Numbered from the stretch's first letter, positions 31,469-41,160 are shown. The stretch is 64,000 nt of DNA from Anadara kagoshimensis (GCA_021292105.1 CM037866.1:4935502-4999501), one strand, 5' to 3'. The notes: generated by a model from the letters alone, not told the origin. Numbers and translations: made by a program.

Positions 31469-33731
31469 AACTTCGTATATCTCTAACAAACTCTGACTCC
31501 TATGCGCTTGATTTGTGTCTTGGTCATTGAATGGTAAACTTTATTTTAAATTTTGTTTAGCCCTCACAACAAAAACTGTTTTGCCGCAGAGGTCATAAAA
31601 TGTCAATTAAAATCATATTATAAATATATATATAAATTTCGAATATTTCTCTGAAATGATTTCTGATACATCAGATATGTGATTTTCTGTAACTAAGTAA
31701 CATATTTAGTGGCATATTAATTCAAAAACAGGTTTATATTATATAGAAGGAAAATGAACTTGCTGTTCTTGTCAAACCCTATTTAAAATCCCCTTAACAC
31801 AAAACGATTTTATTGACCGTTTTTGTATTATGTATCAATATCTTCAGAAGCAACTCAAATCAATGTCACAGAAGCCGCGTTGGCCTACGGCGCCAGGTTC
31901 ACTTACCGTTGTGAGTTCAAATCCCGCTCAGATTACATGTGGGAAAGTGATTTTTCCTTGCCGTTGGTCCATCTGGTGTCAGTATAATGTGATTGTGGGA
32001 GTGGTAGTATTGACTCAGTGATGTAGTACCTAAAAGTCGCTCTGAATACGCACTTATACAAGGCAGAGAATAAAACACAAAATATTTATTCTTAATCATT
32101 ATGGAATAGCAAACTCATATTTTACATCAGAGTGGACCCCAGACCTATTTTTGGCAGGGCCATCTTGTTTATCCAAACATTTTGTCCATTACTGATAAAA
32201 ATGAACCAAAAAATTCTTGTTCCAAAGCTAAAAAAGAAATATTCGCTTTCAGTCTTACAAACATATTGATATTCAAATAAAAGGCCAGAAAAATATGAGG
32301 GCGTTCACTTAAAGTTGGGGACCGGGGCAACTTATTTCTGAGGCTGCTTGAAATCTAAAAAAAAAGAAATATTCTCCTTCAGTCTTACAAACATATTGGT
32401 ATTCGAATATAAGGCCATGAAAAATATGAGGGCGTTTACTGAAAGTTTGTGCCTGGGGCAACTTGTTTCCGAGGCTGCTTGCAATCTCAAACGAAGTCTA
32501 ATTATTATTATTACTTTATTACTTTACATCATCATTATTATTATTATTATAATATGTGTAATTTGTTTTAACAGGATTAAATGTGGTCTTTATGCAGATT
32601 CCTGGAGAAAGCAACGATCAAATAGGAATATGGGTCCCGAAATGGAAAATGTTTTTCCCTGGGGACACCTTCTATAATGCTTTTCCGAACTTGTATTCCA
32701 TCAGGGGAACACCGATGAGGGATCCAAAATTATGGTACTCATCTGTTCAAAAAATAGCGGACCTAAAACCAAAGTACCTTGTTCTAAGCCATCATTATCC
32801 AGTAGAAGGAAAGGCTAGAATCCAGGAATATCTTACCAATTACCGAGATGCTATACAGTTTGTCCATGATCAGGCGCTAAGGTACATCAATAAAGGATAC
32901 CACCCCGATAAAGTAGTTGAGATGGTCAAACTACCTAAGAAACTCGCTAAACGTCCTTACCTACAGCAGTGTTACGGCACCGTCGCCTGGTCAGTGAAAG
33001 GCGTTTTCCAGCTTTTCCTGGGCTGGTTTAGCGGAGACCCGGCTGATTTGCTTCCAATGACATATACTGAAAAAGCCAAACGAATGGAGGAACTCGCAGG
33101 AGGTGTTAAAGGTCTTGTAAACAAAGCTAGGGATGCCTTGAGATCCGGCCATAATCAGTGGGCGCTCGAATTATCGTCCTACGCTCTAGAATTAAAACCA
33201 GATTACAACCAAGCCAGACAATTAAAATCGGAGGCTTTAGTTGCTCTTGGCGACGCTACGTCATTTACGCTTGCGGTAAACTATTACAAAACAAGTGCTT
33301 TGGAAGTAAGCGGAAACATTGATCTGAGAGTCGAACCAGAAATGGTCCATGACTTTATCTATTCCTTCCGAATGAGGCAGTTGTTCGAGCTGATGCCGAC
33401 GATGTACATCGCTGAAAACTGTTCTGATAGGACGGATATCGTTCTATTCAAATTTCGAGACACAGGATTAAAAGTCTATATGCAGCTGAGAAATGGCGTC
33501 GCAATCATATCAGATTCTCGGCCGGAAGGAGATGACGTTTTTAATATAATCTTTGCTAACGAGGATTTGTTCCGAGACCTTGTGGTCGACATGATGGATG
33601 GGACAGGTTGGCCATTTCCTTTTCTTTGGAAAATACTCTCAAAAATTGAGATACCATCTCCATTTACAATAACCCGTTTCTATGAGATAATGCATTGTTT
33701 TGATTGGTACATGAATGTTAAAACCGCATAA
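27437..33731 (+). CDS. Secreted alkyl-sulfatase-like metallo-hydrolase, copy 2
   Basis: Exons 27437-27562, 28652-28858, 30495-30735 and 32575-33731 (phases 0, 0, 1) encode 576 aa with no break. The N-terminus MAVFIKKTWFVYFVFYWSTG is a signal peptide. The zinc motif THYHHDH, IPGESNDQIG, the FFPGD and SHHYPV segments, the dimerisation domain and the SCP2-like end are all present. This suggests a secreted zinc sulfate-ester hydrolase working as a dimer; the substrate is not known. Exon 4 is closest to copy 3 (both have VNYYKTSALEVSG and RVEPEMVHDF), but exon 3 is the outlier of the three (INLLDSLENFQ, VIRMTRALRQVGNNV), which points to gene conversion. Intact promoter, first exon and poly(A) signal make it the best functional candidate of the cluster. 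Confidence 0.87.
27566..27800 (+). repeat. Repeat A in intron 1 of copy 2
   Basis: It starts 'catactaatccacgtccgaa' a few bases after the exon 1 donor and ends near 'ataaacaatactgtg'. It is inverse to the copy in intron 1 of copy 1, so the two insertions are independent. Confidence 0.7.
28047..28190 (+). mobile_element. Short CCTGTCGAAAGTTTAAC-type element
   Basis: About 145 bp from 'acagacctgttgaaaattta' to the inverse 'gtgttaaactttcgaccggt', the minimal form of the elements in intron 1 of copies 1 and 3. Confidence 0.6.
28274..28545 (+). mobile_element. Second CCTGTCGAAAGTTTAAC-type element with MITE G remnant
   Basis: It starts 'acagaccggtcaaaaaatta' and ends 'agcttagtgttaacagtcta' + 'caggtct'. 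At 28434-28503 it holds an internally deleted MITE G (ends 'ggatcgcaagccacgcc' and 'gaccagcgatacgtcaa'). Confidence 0.6.
29084..29859 (+). mobile_element. hAT-type MITE with 8-bp target duplication
   Basis: It starts TAGTGATGGGAATCGG and ends, inverse, CCGATTAATCG... with CCAACACTA at the edge. GGTGGTAT is present on both sides (29076-29083 and 29860-29867), the 8-bp duplication expected of hAT. The ends are rich in AATCGAT. A SINE is nested at 29371-29712, so the element alone is about 420 bp. Intron 2 of copy 1 shows the corresponding empty site near 16825. Confidence 0.8.
29371..29712 (+). repeat. SINE-1, full length with target duplication
   Basis: tRNA-like head with A box 'tagctcagttggtagag' and B box 'gagttcgagcc', body 'gacccaagacttgaaagtgg', tail 'gactgggacgttaaacacca' and (ACTCA)n. 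TCATACTTATT flanks it on both sides (29360-29370, 29713-29723). It inserted into the hAT MITE. This is the reference copy for the family here. Confidence 0.9.
29908..30384 (+). mobile_element. MITE family C, intron 2 of copy 2
   Basis: Left end 'gcttgtttcacaatcatccc', right end 'gttaagaaataattgtaaaa' + 'ccggggcc', inverted as at 13785-14038. It has been invaded by Repeat A (29955-30168). Confidence 0.6.
29955..30168 (+). repeat. Repeat A nested in MITE C
   Basis: 'catactaattcatgtccgaa' to about 'caatcctgtgatgac'; contains 'gctccggaagggtaagcacc'. Confidence 0.7.
30797..31000 (+). repeat. Foldback minisatellite, intron 3 of copy 2
   Basis: The left arm ('gaagatacgatggcgaagaa') and the right arm ('tcgccatcgtatctttgctc') are inverted. 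It is much shorter than in copy 1 and lies at the same distance (about 60 bp) from exon 3. Confidence 0.7.
31197..31596 (+). mobile_element. MITE D, about 400 bp
   Basis: Inverted ends: 'tttgcggcaaaacagttttt' on the left and its inverse 'aaaaactgttttgccgcaga' on the right. (AAAT)n at 31410-31468 lies inside. Not seen in intron 3 of copies 1 or 3. Confidence 0.65.
31868..32076 (+). repeat. SINE-2, intron 3 of copy 2
   Basis: The tRNA-like head ('ccgcgttggcctacgg' ... 'gagttcaaatcccgc') and the body 'acatgtgggaaagtgatttt', 'gtcagtataatgtgattgtg' match SINE copies at 40991 and 63757. The 5' flank ('tcaatatcttcagaagcaac') is shared with copy 3, so insertion preceded that duplication. Confidence 0.75.
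32215..32490 (+). repeat. Twofold ~130-bp tandem duplication
   Basis: 'tcagtcttacaaacatattg', 'aaatatgagggcgtt' and 'tgaggctgcttg' each occur twice, about 130 bp apart, just before exon 4 of copy 2. A (TTA)n tract follows (about 32503-32550). Confidence 0.8.
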
Positions 33732-33779
33732 CTTTTATGTCTCAGTCCATTTAAATTAAATAATTTTTCCAAAGGTCAA

Positions 33780-33785
33780 AATAAA
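33780..33785 (+). terminator. Poly(A) signal, copy 2
   Basis: AATAAA 49 bp after the stop codon, conserved in position with copies 1 and 3. Confidence 0.6.
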
Positions 33786-33994
33786 TTGAGTTCTCAAAAT
33801 GATTTCTTCTTGAAAGCAATAAATAACAGGCATGTCAAAAGTTTGACACTAATTTGATAAATTAGTGCCTAAGCGACAGAAGATCTCGATCTATCGTTAG
33901 CTATATGTCGATAACATTTCGATAGCAAACATCTATCTCTCGAGAGTAATTCGGTCAGTTATAATTAACAGTCGAACTTTGACTCCATTTGGAG

Positions 33995-34155
33995 AGAAGT
34001 ATTGGTGTTTTAACGCTTCAATAAAGATTCTATCACTTATGCCGATGCAGTCAGTTCTTGGAAGGTGGAATGGAGTAATGGGTTTTACGTCTCAGTCAAG
34101 ATTATATCACTCATACCGAGGTGATCAGTTCTGGGATGGTGAAGTGGAGTGCTGG
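33995..34155 (-). repeat. Two outlying units of the 75-bp minisatellite
   Basis: 'attggtgttttaacgcttca' and 'tgggttttacgtctcagtca' start two diverged units of the SINE-tail-derived repeat that forms the array at 24385-24985. Confidence 0.7.
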
Positions 34156-34197
34156 TAACTGAATTCAGCAAAGGGATCCTTTAAATACATCCCTTAA

Positions 34198-35570
34198 TGG
34201 CAAGTGGTACAAATGGACACTTTCCTTAAAGTTTCTGATTTTTTCATACTCATAAATCGATCTTTTTGAGGCAACTGAAAATGCAACAGATAAGTGGTCT
34301 CTTTTTACTTTTAAGCTATAACGCGTCAAAAATGTAACATACATGTATCTGGGAAGTATAACATAGGCTAAATAAGAAAACGAATTTTTCAAGCTCTAGA
34401 AAAATTGGAAACAGCATAGAAAAATAACAGTTTGTTTTAAAAATTAAAAAAAAACTAACAAAATGTAGTTCAATATTTGAATGTTTTGTCCCTTGCTCGA
34501 GTTTTCTCTATAAAACTTCAAAAACGTAATCTGGTGCGAAAATATGACCCAAACTAGCAATGACGTCACGATTTTTAACGACAATTATTGTAAAATAATC
34601 GGCAAACTTGCGAACTTTAACGTCATCGTGCAGTAAGCTAGGAGCGTTGTTGTATTTATGCTTATTACTGTAATAGTAAATAATTTATTTTTATGATTTG
34701 TATAAAAAAAAAAACATACTAATCCATGTCCGAATCACAATCCAGAAGCAAAGTAAAAACTTTGAAACTGACAAGTTATTAGGTTAGACATGTGAACTTC
34801 CACCAGGGAAGAGAAGCCGGGTGCTCCGAAAGGGTAGGCACCTCCTGTTTAGCTAGCTACACCCGCCACGTGTGTAATCAGAATTGTGTGAAAGGAACAT
34901 GGAACTATCAAATTACTTTTTAAATTTGATTATGTTGCATTCATATTTATTCAAATTATAGAAATAATGATATAGAAAAACATTATAACTTCAAAAAGCA
35001 GAAGAACAAAGCCTAATTATCATTAAAAACTGCAAGAAGACGGACCAGTCAGAGTCAAGGAAATATTGTCAATGATCAATGGCTACGTTTGAAATATAAA
35101 AAAAATATTCAACTACTTAGACAAAATCTCATCTGGTGTGATAAAAAATCGTAGTAAATGAGACATTGTTTTTGGTAAGAAAAGGTGATTGAAAACCATC
35201 GACCTTGAAAACGCGTTATTCAGAAATTGTTTGCGTCATTCAAATAACACCCTTTATTTCAGTATAAATTTTCATTGCGTAATTGCAAATATATTTTAAA
35301 AGTCAAAAAGTATAAAAAAATATAATTTATTTTTGAAAATCAGAACAATATAAAAAAGATGTCATTAATTATATTTTATGGAAAACGCCTTTATCAGTTG
35401 AAGGTAATTCTTAGTGAATCATTGGTATATAATAGATTTTTTCTTATTTCATTCCATGTAAAACAAAGTATTTGTAATTTATCACAAATTATTACCTTTA
35501 CTTTCAGTTAGGAGCGCATAGGTTTCTACACGCCATGCGTAACACCAGCGTCCATTTATACCACTTGGCC
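34198..35570 (-). mobile_element. TTAA-flanked inverted-repeat transposon (copy 2)
   Basis: The ends are TGGCAAGTGGTACAAATGG (left) and, inverse, GGCCAAGTGGTATAAATGG (right), each bordered by TTAA (34194-34197, 35571-35574). The interior aligns in reverse with 9769-11043 over its whole length. Repeat A is nested at 34722-34905. There is no transposase frame. Confidence 0.75.
34722..34905 (+). repeat. Repeat A nested in TTAA element
   Basis: 'catactaatccatgtccgaa' to 'aattgtgtgaaaggaacatg'. It is absent from the same point of the copy at 9769-11043. Confidence 0.75.
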
Positions 35571-35574
35571 TTAA

Positions 35575-36350
35575 TACCTGGGGACGTCTCGATTTGAATA
35601 CTAGTAGCTAGGCTTTGTTACCAACCAGGAGACAGGGACTGTAGCAACTCGTAATGAAGTCCATCGCCTAAATAAAGTTCGGACATCATTATGCGTGGGT
35701 TACCCAATGATGCCTAACGATTTAGGCCCAAGTCAAGAAGTCAAATACATTCGTTTAATTTTGAGAATAATTTTTATTTTGAAATACCAAACAGACGTTG
35801 TATGGACTCTCAATCTTTGGATGTCATCAGGCGTCAAAATTGTCAAGGCTTAATGAACCTCGGACTTCATTATGCGTTTGACTTCTCTGGAGTTGTAACA
35901 AGGGACCAGATTCATTAGCAATATTAAAAAATATCCATTATCTATATTATACGGGGTTTTAGCAGGTTACATGATTTAATTATATTTTAAAAAAACAAAT
36001 ATTTGTTTCTAATAATGTTGGTTGATGAGGCAGTTTTTAAAAAAATTTTACCTTCAAATGATATATGAGTATCGACACTTTGAGAATTTAAATGATTCTT
36101 ATACCACAATTGAGTTCATCATTAATGAATTCATTACGACTCCCTCACGCAGCAACACGCATGTTTCGGTTGCTAAGTGTAATCCATGTGTTTTATTCCA
36201 GGTTCAAATGTTTATGTAATTTTTTTCAGCAATATTTTTGTCTATGCCATACGTACAAAATCTTCAATATGTAACATTACTGTTTTACTGTAATTTATTT
36301 TTATTGACAAACAAACAAGCTGCCAAACCACAATTGTTACGATGAAGATT
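35575..36350. other. Unassigned intergenic DNA
   Basis: Includes two phrases about 180 bp apart with 'tcattatgcgt' and 'cggac(a/t)tcattatg', hinting at a degenerate repeat. No gene was recognised; short frames at 36022-36274 have no supporting features. Confidence 0.35.
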
Positions 36351-36357
36351 TTGTATA

Positions 36358-36735
36358 GGCAAACAGCATTGACCTGTCCATTTGACCTTTCATTGGATAT
36401 GTTCATAATGGAAATTTCACCACTGGGTAATATTATAATTTAATTAATTTACAGTTAAAACATGAACAGTGTTTGTATCTAAAACAACTACGTTCCCTAT
36501 TTACAGTCAAACCTGTCTATAAAGGCCACGCAAGACAACCAGTCAAAATGAACATTATATACAGGTTTCTTTGAATACAGGTTCAAATAATATGAATAAA
36601 GAACAATTGAGATACAACTCTACTTGCTTTTATAAGCAAGTGGCCCTTATATAGAGGTGGGATTAAGGCAGGTTGGACTGTATAAATAGATTCATTTTGA
36701 ATAAATATTAAAACGAAAGGTCAATGTTGTTTGCC
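36358..36735 (+). mobile_element. Inverted pair enclosing MITE F
   Basis: GGCAAACAGCATTGACCT (36358-36375) faces AGGTCAATGTTGTTTGCC (36718-36735), 17 of 18 bases complementary. MITE F (36502-36682) lies between them, so it may have inserted into an older inverted-repeat element. Confidence 0.45.
36502..36682 (+). mobile_element. MITE F, copy 1
   Basis: Inverted ends 'tacagtcaaacctgtctata' and 'ggcaggttggactgta', flanked by TA. The interior 'acaggttcaaataatatgaa' and 'tggcccttatatagaggtgg' matches the second copy at 43602-43784 in inverse orientation. Confidence 0.75.
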
Positions 36736-36794
36736 CATTCGTTTGGTATAGAACTGAAATGAACATCTCGAGAAAACAGAATTAACCTTTACTT

Positions 36795-36965
36795 GCGATT
36801 AAGTATTTCCTTAGCCTTATTTTGTAAAATATATTTTTCAACGTTTCATAATTTTGTTCAAGCACTACTGATGAGGAATTGTATTCCGAAACGGCCGTCT
36901 AGTGCTGTAAATATAAAACTGGTATAATATGTAATTGTAAAACTCAACAGGTTGGGACCGTTAGT
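36795..36965 (+). mobile_element. Hammerhead-bearing retroelement unit (retrozyme-like)
   Basis: The segment 'agtatttccttagccttatt' through the ribozyme to 'ctggtataatatgtaattgt' is shared with 38467-38645 in inverse orientation, which defines a mobile unit of about 170 bp. The size and single ribozyme fit animal retrozymes or a Penelope-element end. No tandem neighbour was found. Confidence 0.6.
36861..36906 (+). ncRNA. Type I hammerhead ribozyme
   Basis: All catalytic parts are present in order. Stem I is closed by AGCACTA (36861-36867) and TAGTGCT (36900-36906), seven perfect pairs, with a further TT/AA pairing across a small internal loop. The core CTGATGA is at 36868-36874. Stem II is GGAAT/ATTCC (36875-36879 with 36883-36887) with a TGT loop. 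GAAA is at 36888-36891. Stem III is very short (A-T and C-G pairs, 36891-36892 with 36997-36998 minus 100, that is 36897-36898). Cleavage would follow GTC, between 36899 and 36900. Minimal stem III is known from hammerheads of Penelope-like retroelements and animal retrozymes, which often act as dimers. No reverse transcriptase lies nearby, so this is a non-autonomous unit. Activity is not shown. Confidence 0.8.
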
Positions 36966-36969
36966 CTTA

Positions 36970-37370
36970 TTTTTACTTATCTTGTGTGAAACTCAACTGT
37001 TTTTCCTAGTAGCTTTGGGGCGTTAGTAGTACTTTTAATTATCTTGCAATCTTAATTGCCAACTCAAATTGTATTTGTAGCAGAAATTTACTTTTTCTTA
37101 AGTGCTAATGGAAACACGTTGAATTTTATGACTAGACTATATATTGTCATATTGAGATTTGTAACTAACACTTTATTATAAAACGCAGGTAAATACAGGT
37201 ACGTACATATAGTTTTTTTACACAAGTAAGGTAAATAAGTGTGGAATAGACAGGTTGTATATTACACGAACGGTATGACAGTTTCATTAATTTTCATCGA
37301 GCAACGTGGGTATACAATTACAGTTTAGATCAGACGAAAATTTAAAACAAAGCTAAGCGAATAAGCGGCG
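36970..37370. other. No recognisable feature
   Basis: AT-rich DNA between the ribozyme unit and the upstream remnant of copy 3. Confidence 0.4.
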
Positions 37371-37374
37371 AACC

Positions 37375-37475
37375 GGCAACTCATTTCGCCCCTCGGCGGC
37401 TTTATCTTGACATCATTGTGTTGACTATCTTTAGGGCATCTTTTTCGGCCAGTAGCATTCCAAAATTAAATATAG
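37375..37475 (+). promoter_or_regulatory. Decayed promoter block of copy 3
   Basis: 'catttcgcccctcggcggct' + 'ttatctt' and 'catctttttcggccagtagc' line up with the conserved upstream block of copies 1 and 2. The downstream TATA box and the first exon are missing; a transposon fragment starts here instead. Confidence 0.45.
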
Positions 37476-37479
37476 GGGT

Positions 37480-38245
37480 CCCCTCTTTACGGTGTAAGCT
37501 ATTATTTAACATTTTTTTGGAATCTTAACATAGGCTGAGTAGGAAATCAGGCTCTGGAGAATTGGAAAAAAAGTAGAAAAATAATAATTTGTCCTACATG
37601 TTATTAAAACCTAAATAATGTAGACGGGATGGCTCACTTTTAATCTTAAATGGTCATCGTGCTGTAAACTAAGGTGTTGTGCTTCTTGCTGTTATAATAA
37701 AACATGTTTATAAATTATGTAAAAAATACTTTTTAAATTATATTGTTTTGTATTCCTAATCACTTGAATTATAGAAATAATGATATTAAGAAACACTATT
37801 ACTACGAATTAGAGAAAAACAAAGTCTTATCCGAAATAAAAGTCAATGATGGCACTTCAAAAATGCAAGAAAACGGGCCAGTCAGAGTCAGGGGTATAAT
37901 GTCAATGGCTACATAAAAAGTGATAGAACTAATTAGATAAAATCTTGACAAGAGTGAAAAAAATCATTATAATTTATAAAATTTAACTTGGCAAGATATG
38001 GAGACTGAAAATCACCGAGGTCAAAATACTCCACTCAGAAGTTCCACACGTAATTAAATTAACAACAATTTTCAATTAAAAAATTTTCCTGACGTTATTG
38101 CATATATATTTTAAAAGGCACAATGTTATTCAAAAGCTGACAGAATTTTGAAAAAAAATCAATTATGTAAAAAAAAACCGATTGAAATCAATTGAAATTA
38201 TAAAAGGCAATTCATTAGTGAATCATTGGTATCTGATTAATTTAT
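37480..38245 (-). mobile_element. TTAA-type transposon fragment (copy 3)
   Basis: 'gccagtcagagtca', 'ggcaattcattagtgaatca' and neighbouring words match the interior of 34198-35570 in the same orientation. The inverted ends were not found. It replaces the promoter and 5'UTR exon of sulfatase copy 3. Confidence 0.6.
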
Positions 38246-38466
38246 TCGTGTACGTATTTATGATGCTTTTCATTTGTCCTAGTAATTTGATCTTTTTTGT
38301 TTTATATTTCAGTATTTTACAGGGATGTGGTAATAATGGCGGTATTAATTAAGATCACGTGGTTTGTTTACTTTGTTTTTTATTGGTCCGCCGAGATCAG
38401 TCCTTCATTGGGTGCTGATGAAGCTAAATGTCCAAAGGGGTGGCCAAAAAAAATTCAAAAGGTACT

Positions 38467-38645
38467 AATTACACATTATGCCAGTTTTAATTTTACAGCA
38501 CTAGACGGCCGTTTCAGAATACAATTCCTCATAAGTAGTGCTTGGACCACAAAATTATAAAACAAAATTATTTTGAATATGTTGAAAAGCTACCCAAAGG
38601 ACCAAAATATATTTTACCAAATTAAGCTAAGGAAATACTTTGCAT
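38467..38645 (-). mobile_element. Hammerhead-bearing unit, copy 2, degenerate
   Basis: It is the inverse of 36795-36965 and begins about 5 bp after the exon 1 donor of sulfatase copy 3. The ribozyme part (38497-38542) keeps stem I (TAGTGCT/AGCACTA), GAAA and the GTC site. The core reads CTTATGA instead of CTGATGA, and the first pair of stem II is a G-T wobble. The core G is essential in known hammerheads, so this copy should not cleave. Confidence 0.65.
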
Positions 38646-38934
38646 GATGGAGTATACCTTAGTTTTTGAAAAATTTCAAATTTTAACTTGCAATACATTT
38701 AGACATTATAGTATATTTCTGACAATAATACGAAATTATTGTCTACTGAGTTTGTAAAATCCTCGGGAAACGTAAACCTGATATCCATATCCAATGGGAA
38801 TAATTGCCTTACACAAACTTTAGGGGGTAGATATTTCACATGGTACAGTGGGAAAAACCTTTTAATGTCACAAACATTGCAACTCCGTAAGTAGACTTAA
38901 TGAATAGCTATATATGTAGGCCCAAATAGTACAT

Positions 38935-39296
38935 ACCGATCAAAGGTTTAACACTAGGCAAGCAAAAACAGTCAGTTGCTGAGTTGAGGAGTTATTAAAA
39001 TCTTTGGGTAAAGAAAGATAGAAAGTAGCTACCTAAACAAAACTGTCGAGATTAATTGGCAACTGACGAATCGGTAGCCACGCCCACAATGTTCCGACAA
39101 AGGTCCGACATGCTTGAATTACACACAAAAAGAATAAAAATTTGGCCCGAGTTGTGCCATTTAATGACGTCAGTGACACTAGTGCTTCATTAAACTCGTT
39201 AGGTACCGTGATGGTCGCCAGTGTCAGAACATAAAAGACGTGGCCGGCGATATGTCGGCACTAACTCATTAGCTCCGTATCAAACTGTAGACAGGT
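38935..39296 (+). mobile_element. CCTGTCGAAAGTTTAAC-type element, intron 1 of copy 3
   Basis: Ends 'accgatcaaaggtttaacac' and the inverse 'caaactgtagacaggtctg'. It contains a MITE G copy at 39062-39258. Matches the elements at the same place in copies 1 and 2, so it predates the duplications. Confidence 0.55.
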
Positions 39297-39734
39297 CTGC
39301 GTCAGTGTTTTTGTTTGATATGTAGTAAAAGAATAATTTTTTATATTTATTTTTTGTACCAAAATTTATGATTCTTTATTTTAGGTAACAGATAATGTAT
39401 ATGTTGCCATTGGATACGCAATAGCAAATTCCATAATGGTGATTGCACCGGAAGGGCTTATTATAATTGATGTAACGGAAACCTTAAATACTTCCGCGGA
39501 GATTTTCGCGGAGTTCCGGAAGATTTCCAGAAAGCCAGTGAAAGCAATTGTATACACCCATTATCACCATGACCACATTATGGGTGCACAGGTACTGCGG
39601 TTTTGGTTTTAACTTGTACAAGTTTCTAGCCTGCAATTCTCAGTTGATGGGCCTCAGTATATTATACCTCATAAACTTAAGTTTCTCCTGAAAACCATTG
39701 TAACTACTCCTGGTCATATAATCGTCCGGAACTC

Positions 39735-40480
39735 CTGACTATACGTTATATAAATTATCTCCCCTGATGAGACGTTGTTTCCGTGGGAGGCTCAATTACA
39801 TTGCGTAATGGCGGCGCCCATAGATAATGACTCGGGATTCCAGTCGTTAAAAGATCTAATGGGGAATGTCTTCACCAACAAACATTCCGGCCATAAAAAA
39901 ACACAAGTTTCGTTTCCTTACCTGTTTCACCAAAATCATAGTTACCTCAAATTACCTATCGTTACAGAGAAAAACAAATCGCCGAAAGTGAAAACGGAGT
40001 AGAAAAATCCCCAAAACGTAAACATCGATGTTTTGTTTTCGGAATTTAGTGCACCAGTCGACATTACAATTTTTTTTAATAAAAGCAAAACATCAAAACA
40101 TATTCATTGTTGCATTAACAATGCTTTTGTCCAGTCTCACTATCTAAACTAAAGTTTCCCTGAACTTTTGACAATCTTTTACAGAATAACAACAGCAATA
40201 CTAGTAGTTTTTTTTTACAAAATCAAATAAAGGCACAAATGATGTATGCCTAAAGTTTAAATGACTCCTTTTATCAATAAATGGATATTTTACAAACAAA
40301 CAAAATTCCTTGAAATTTGCCAAAGTTAAGGAAAATCTTAGTTATAATATGATTAAAAGAGGCCTGATTTACAAAAAATAATTACAAACGTCAGAAAATC
40401 TGGTCTTTGTTTCTGATATAACCGAAAGTCAATCCAAATTACATGTCCATTTTTATTTGAATAGTGACATCTAATTATTG
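39735..40480. other. Intron 2 remainder, copy 3
   Basis: A block specific to this copy (39740-40015) contains 'taatggcggcgcccatagat' and a 75-codon frame without known features; it is probably an unrecognised repeat. MITE family C remnants ('gttaaggaaaatcttagtta', about 40325) precede exon 3. Confidence 0.35.
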
Positions 40481-40769
40481 TTTTGTAGACATTTATAGAG
40501 GACCCAAACAATCCACCAGAAATCTGGGCAGATATAAAACTCCTGGGCACCATAGAAAATTTTTTAACTTATGCTTTTGCCATCAGATATAAGCGAGCCA
40601 TGAGGCAATTTGGGAATTACGTTCCCGATTCTAATAGAGGACTTGGAAACGAATTGGTAGTTGGTGAAGAAGGGTTCGTCATTCCAAACAAATTTGTTGA
40701 CAAACCCAGTGTTGAGGCAAACGTTGCAGGTAATACAACAATTATGTGGTGTTCTGGTAGGGTCATATT

Positions 40770-40885
40770 TGCGAAGAAGCAAAAATGCTATAACGAAGAA
40801 TCGAAGATGCGATGGCAAAGGAACTAATGCACTATCGCATCTTCTCAACTTGCGCTATCGCAAATACGTTCCTTCAAGCCATCCA
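40770..40885 (+). repeat. Foldback minisatellite, intron 3 of copy 3
   Basis: The shortest version of the repeat seen in copies 1 and 2: 'gaagaatcgaagatgcgatg' faces 'ctatcgcatcttctc', followed by the common end 'cgttccttcaagccat'. Confidence 0.6.
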
Positions 40886-40990
40886 TATGAGCAATAATGA
40901 AAATTTGGCCTTCAACACAACACGAAATAATTGGCAGTCTTTTTGTTTGATCGATCAATATCTTTAGAATCAAGTCCAATCAATGTAACA

Positions 40991-41160
40991 GAGGCCGTGG
41001 TGGCCTAATGGATACGACGTAAGTCTACAAATCCAGGGTCTCCCACAACTCAGACCACATGTGGAAATTGATTTGGCCTTGAGGCTGGCTATTCTAGGTT
41101 CCTCTGGTGTCAGTATAATGTGACTGGGGGAGTGGTATGCTTGTTTGCGGCGTACATCGT
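40991..41160 (+). repeat. SINE-2, intron 3 of copy 3
   Basis: 'gaggccgtggtggcctaatg' head, 'accacatgtgg' and 'tcagtataatgtgactgggg' body. Shares its 5' flank with the insertion in copy 2. Confidence 0.7.

Noticed and set aside
32348-32677. A 109-codon frame overlapping the start of exon 4 of copy 2
   Set aside because: It is out of frame with the enzyme and runs through intron repeats; the acceptor at 32571-32574 explains the region.
39775-40002. A 75-codon frame in intron 2 of copy 3
   Set aside because: No domain, no splice context and no counterpart in copies 1 or 2.
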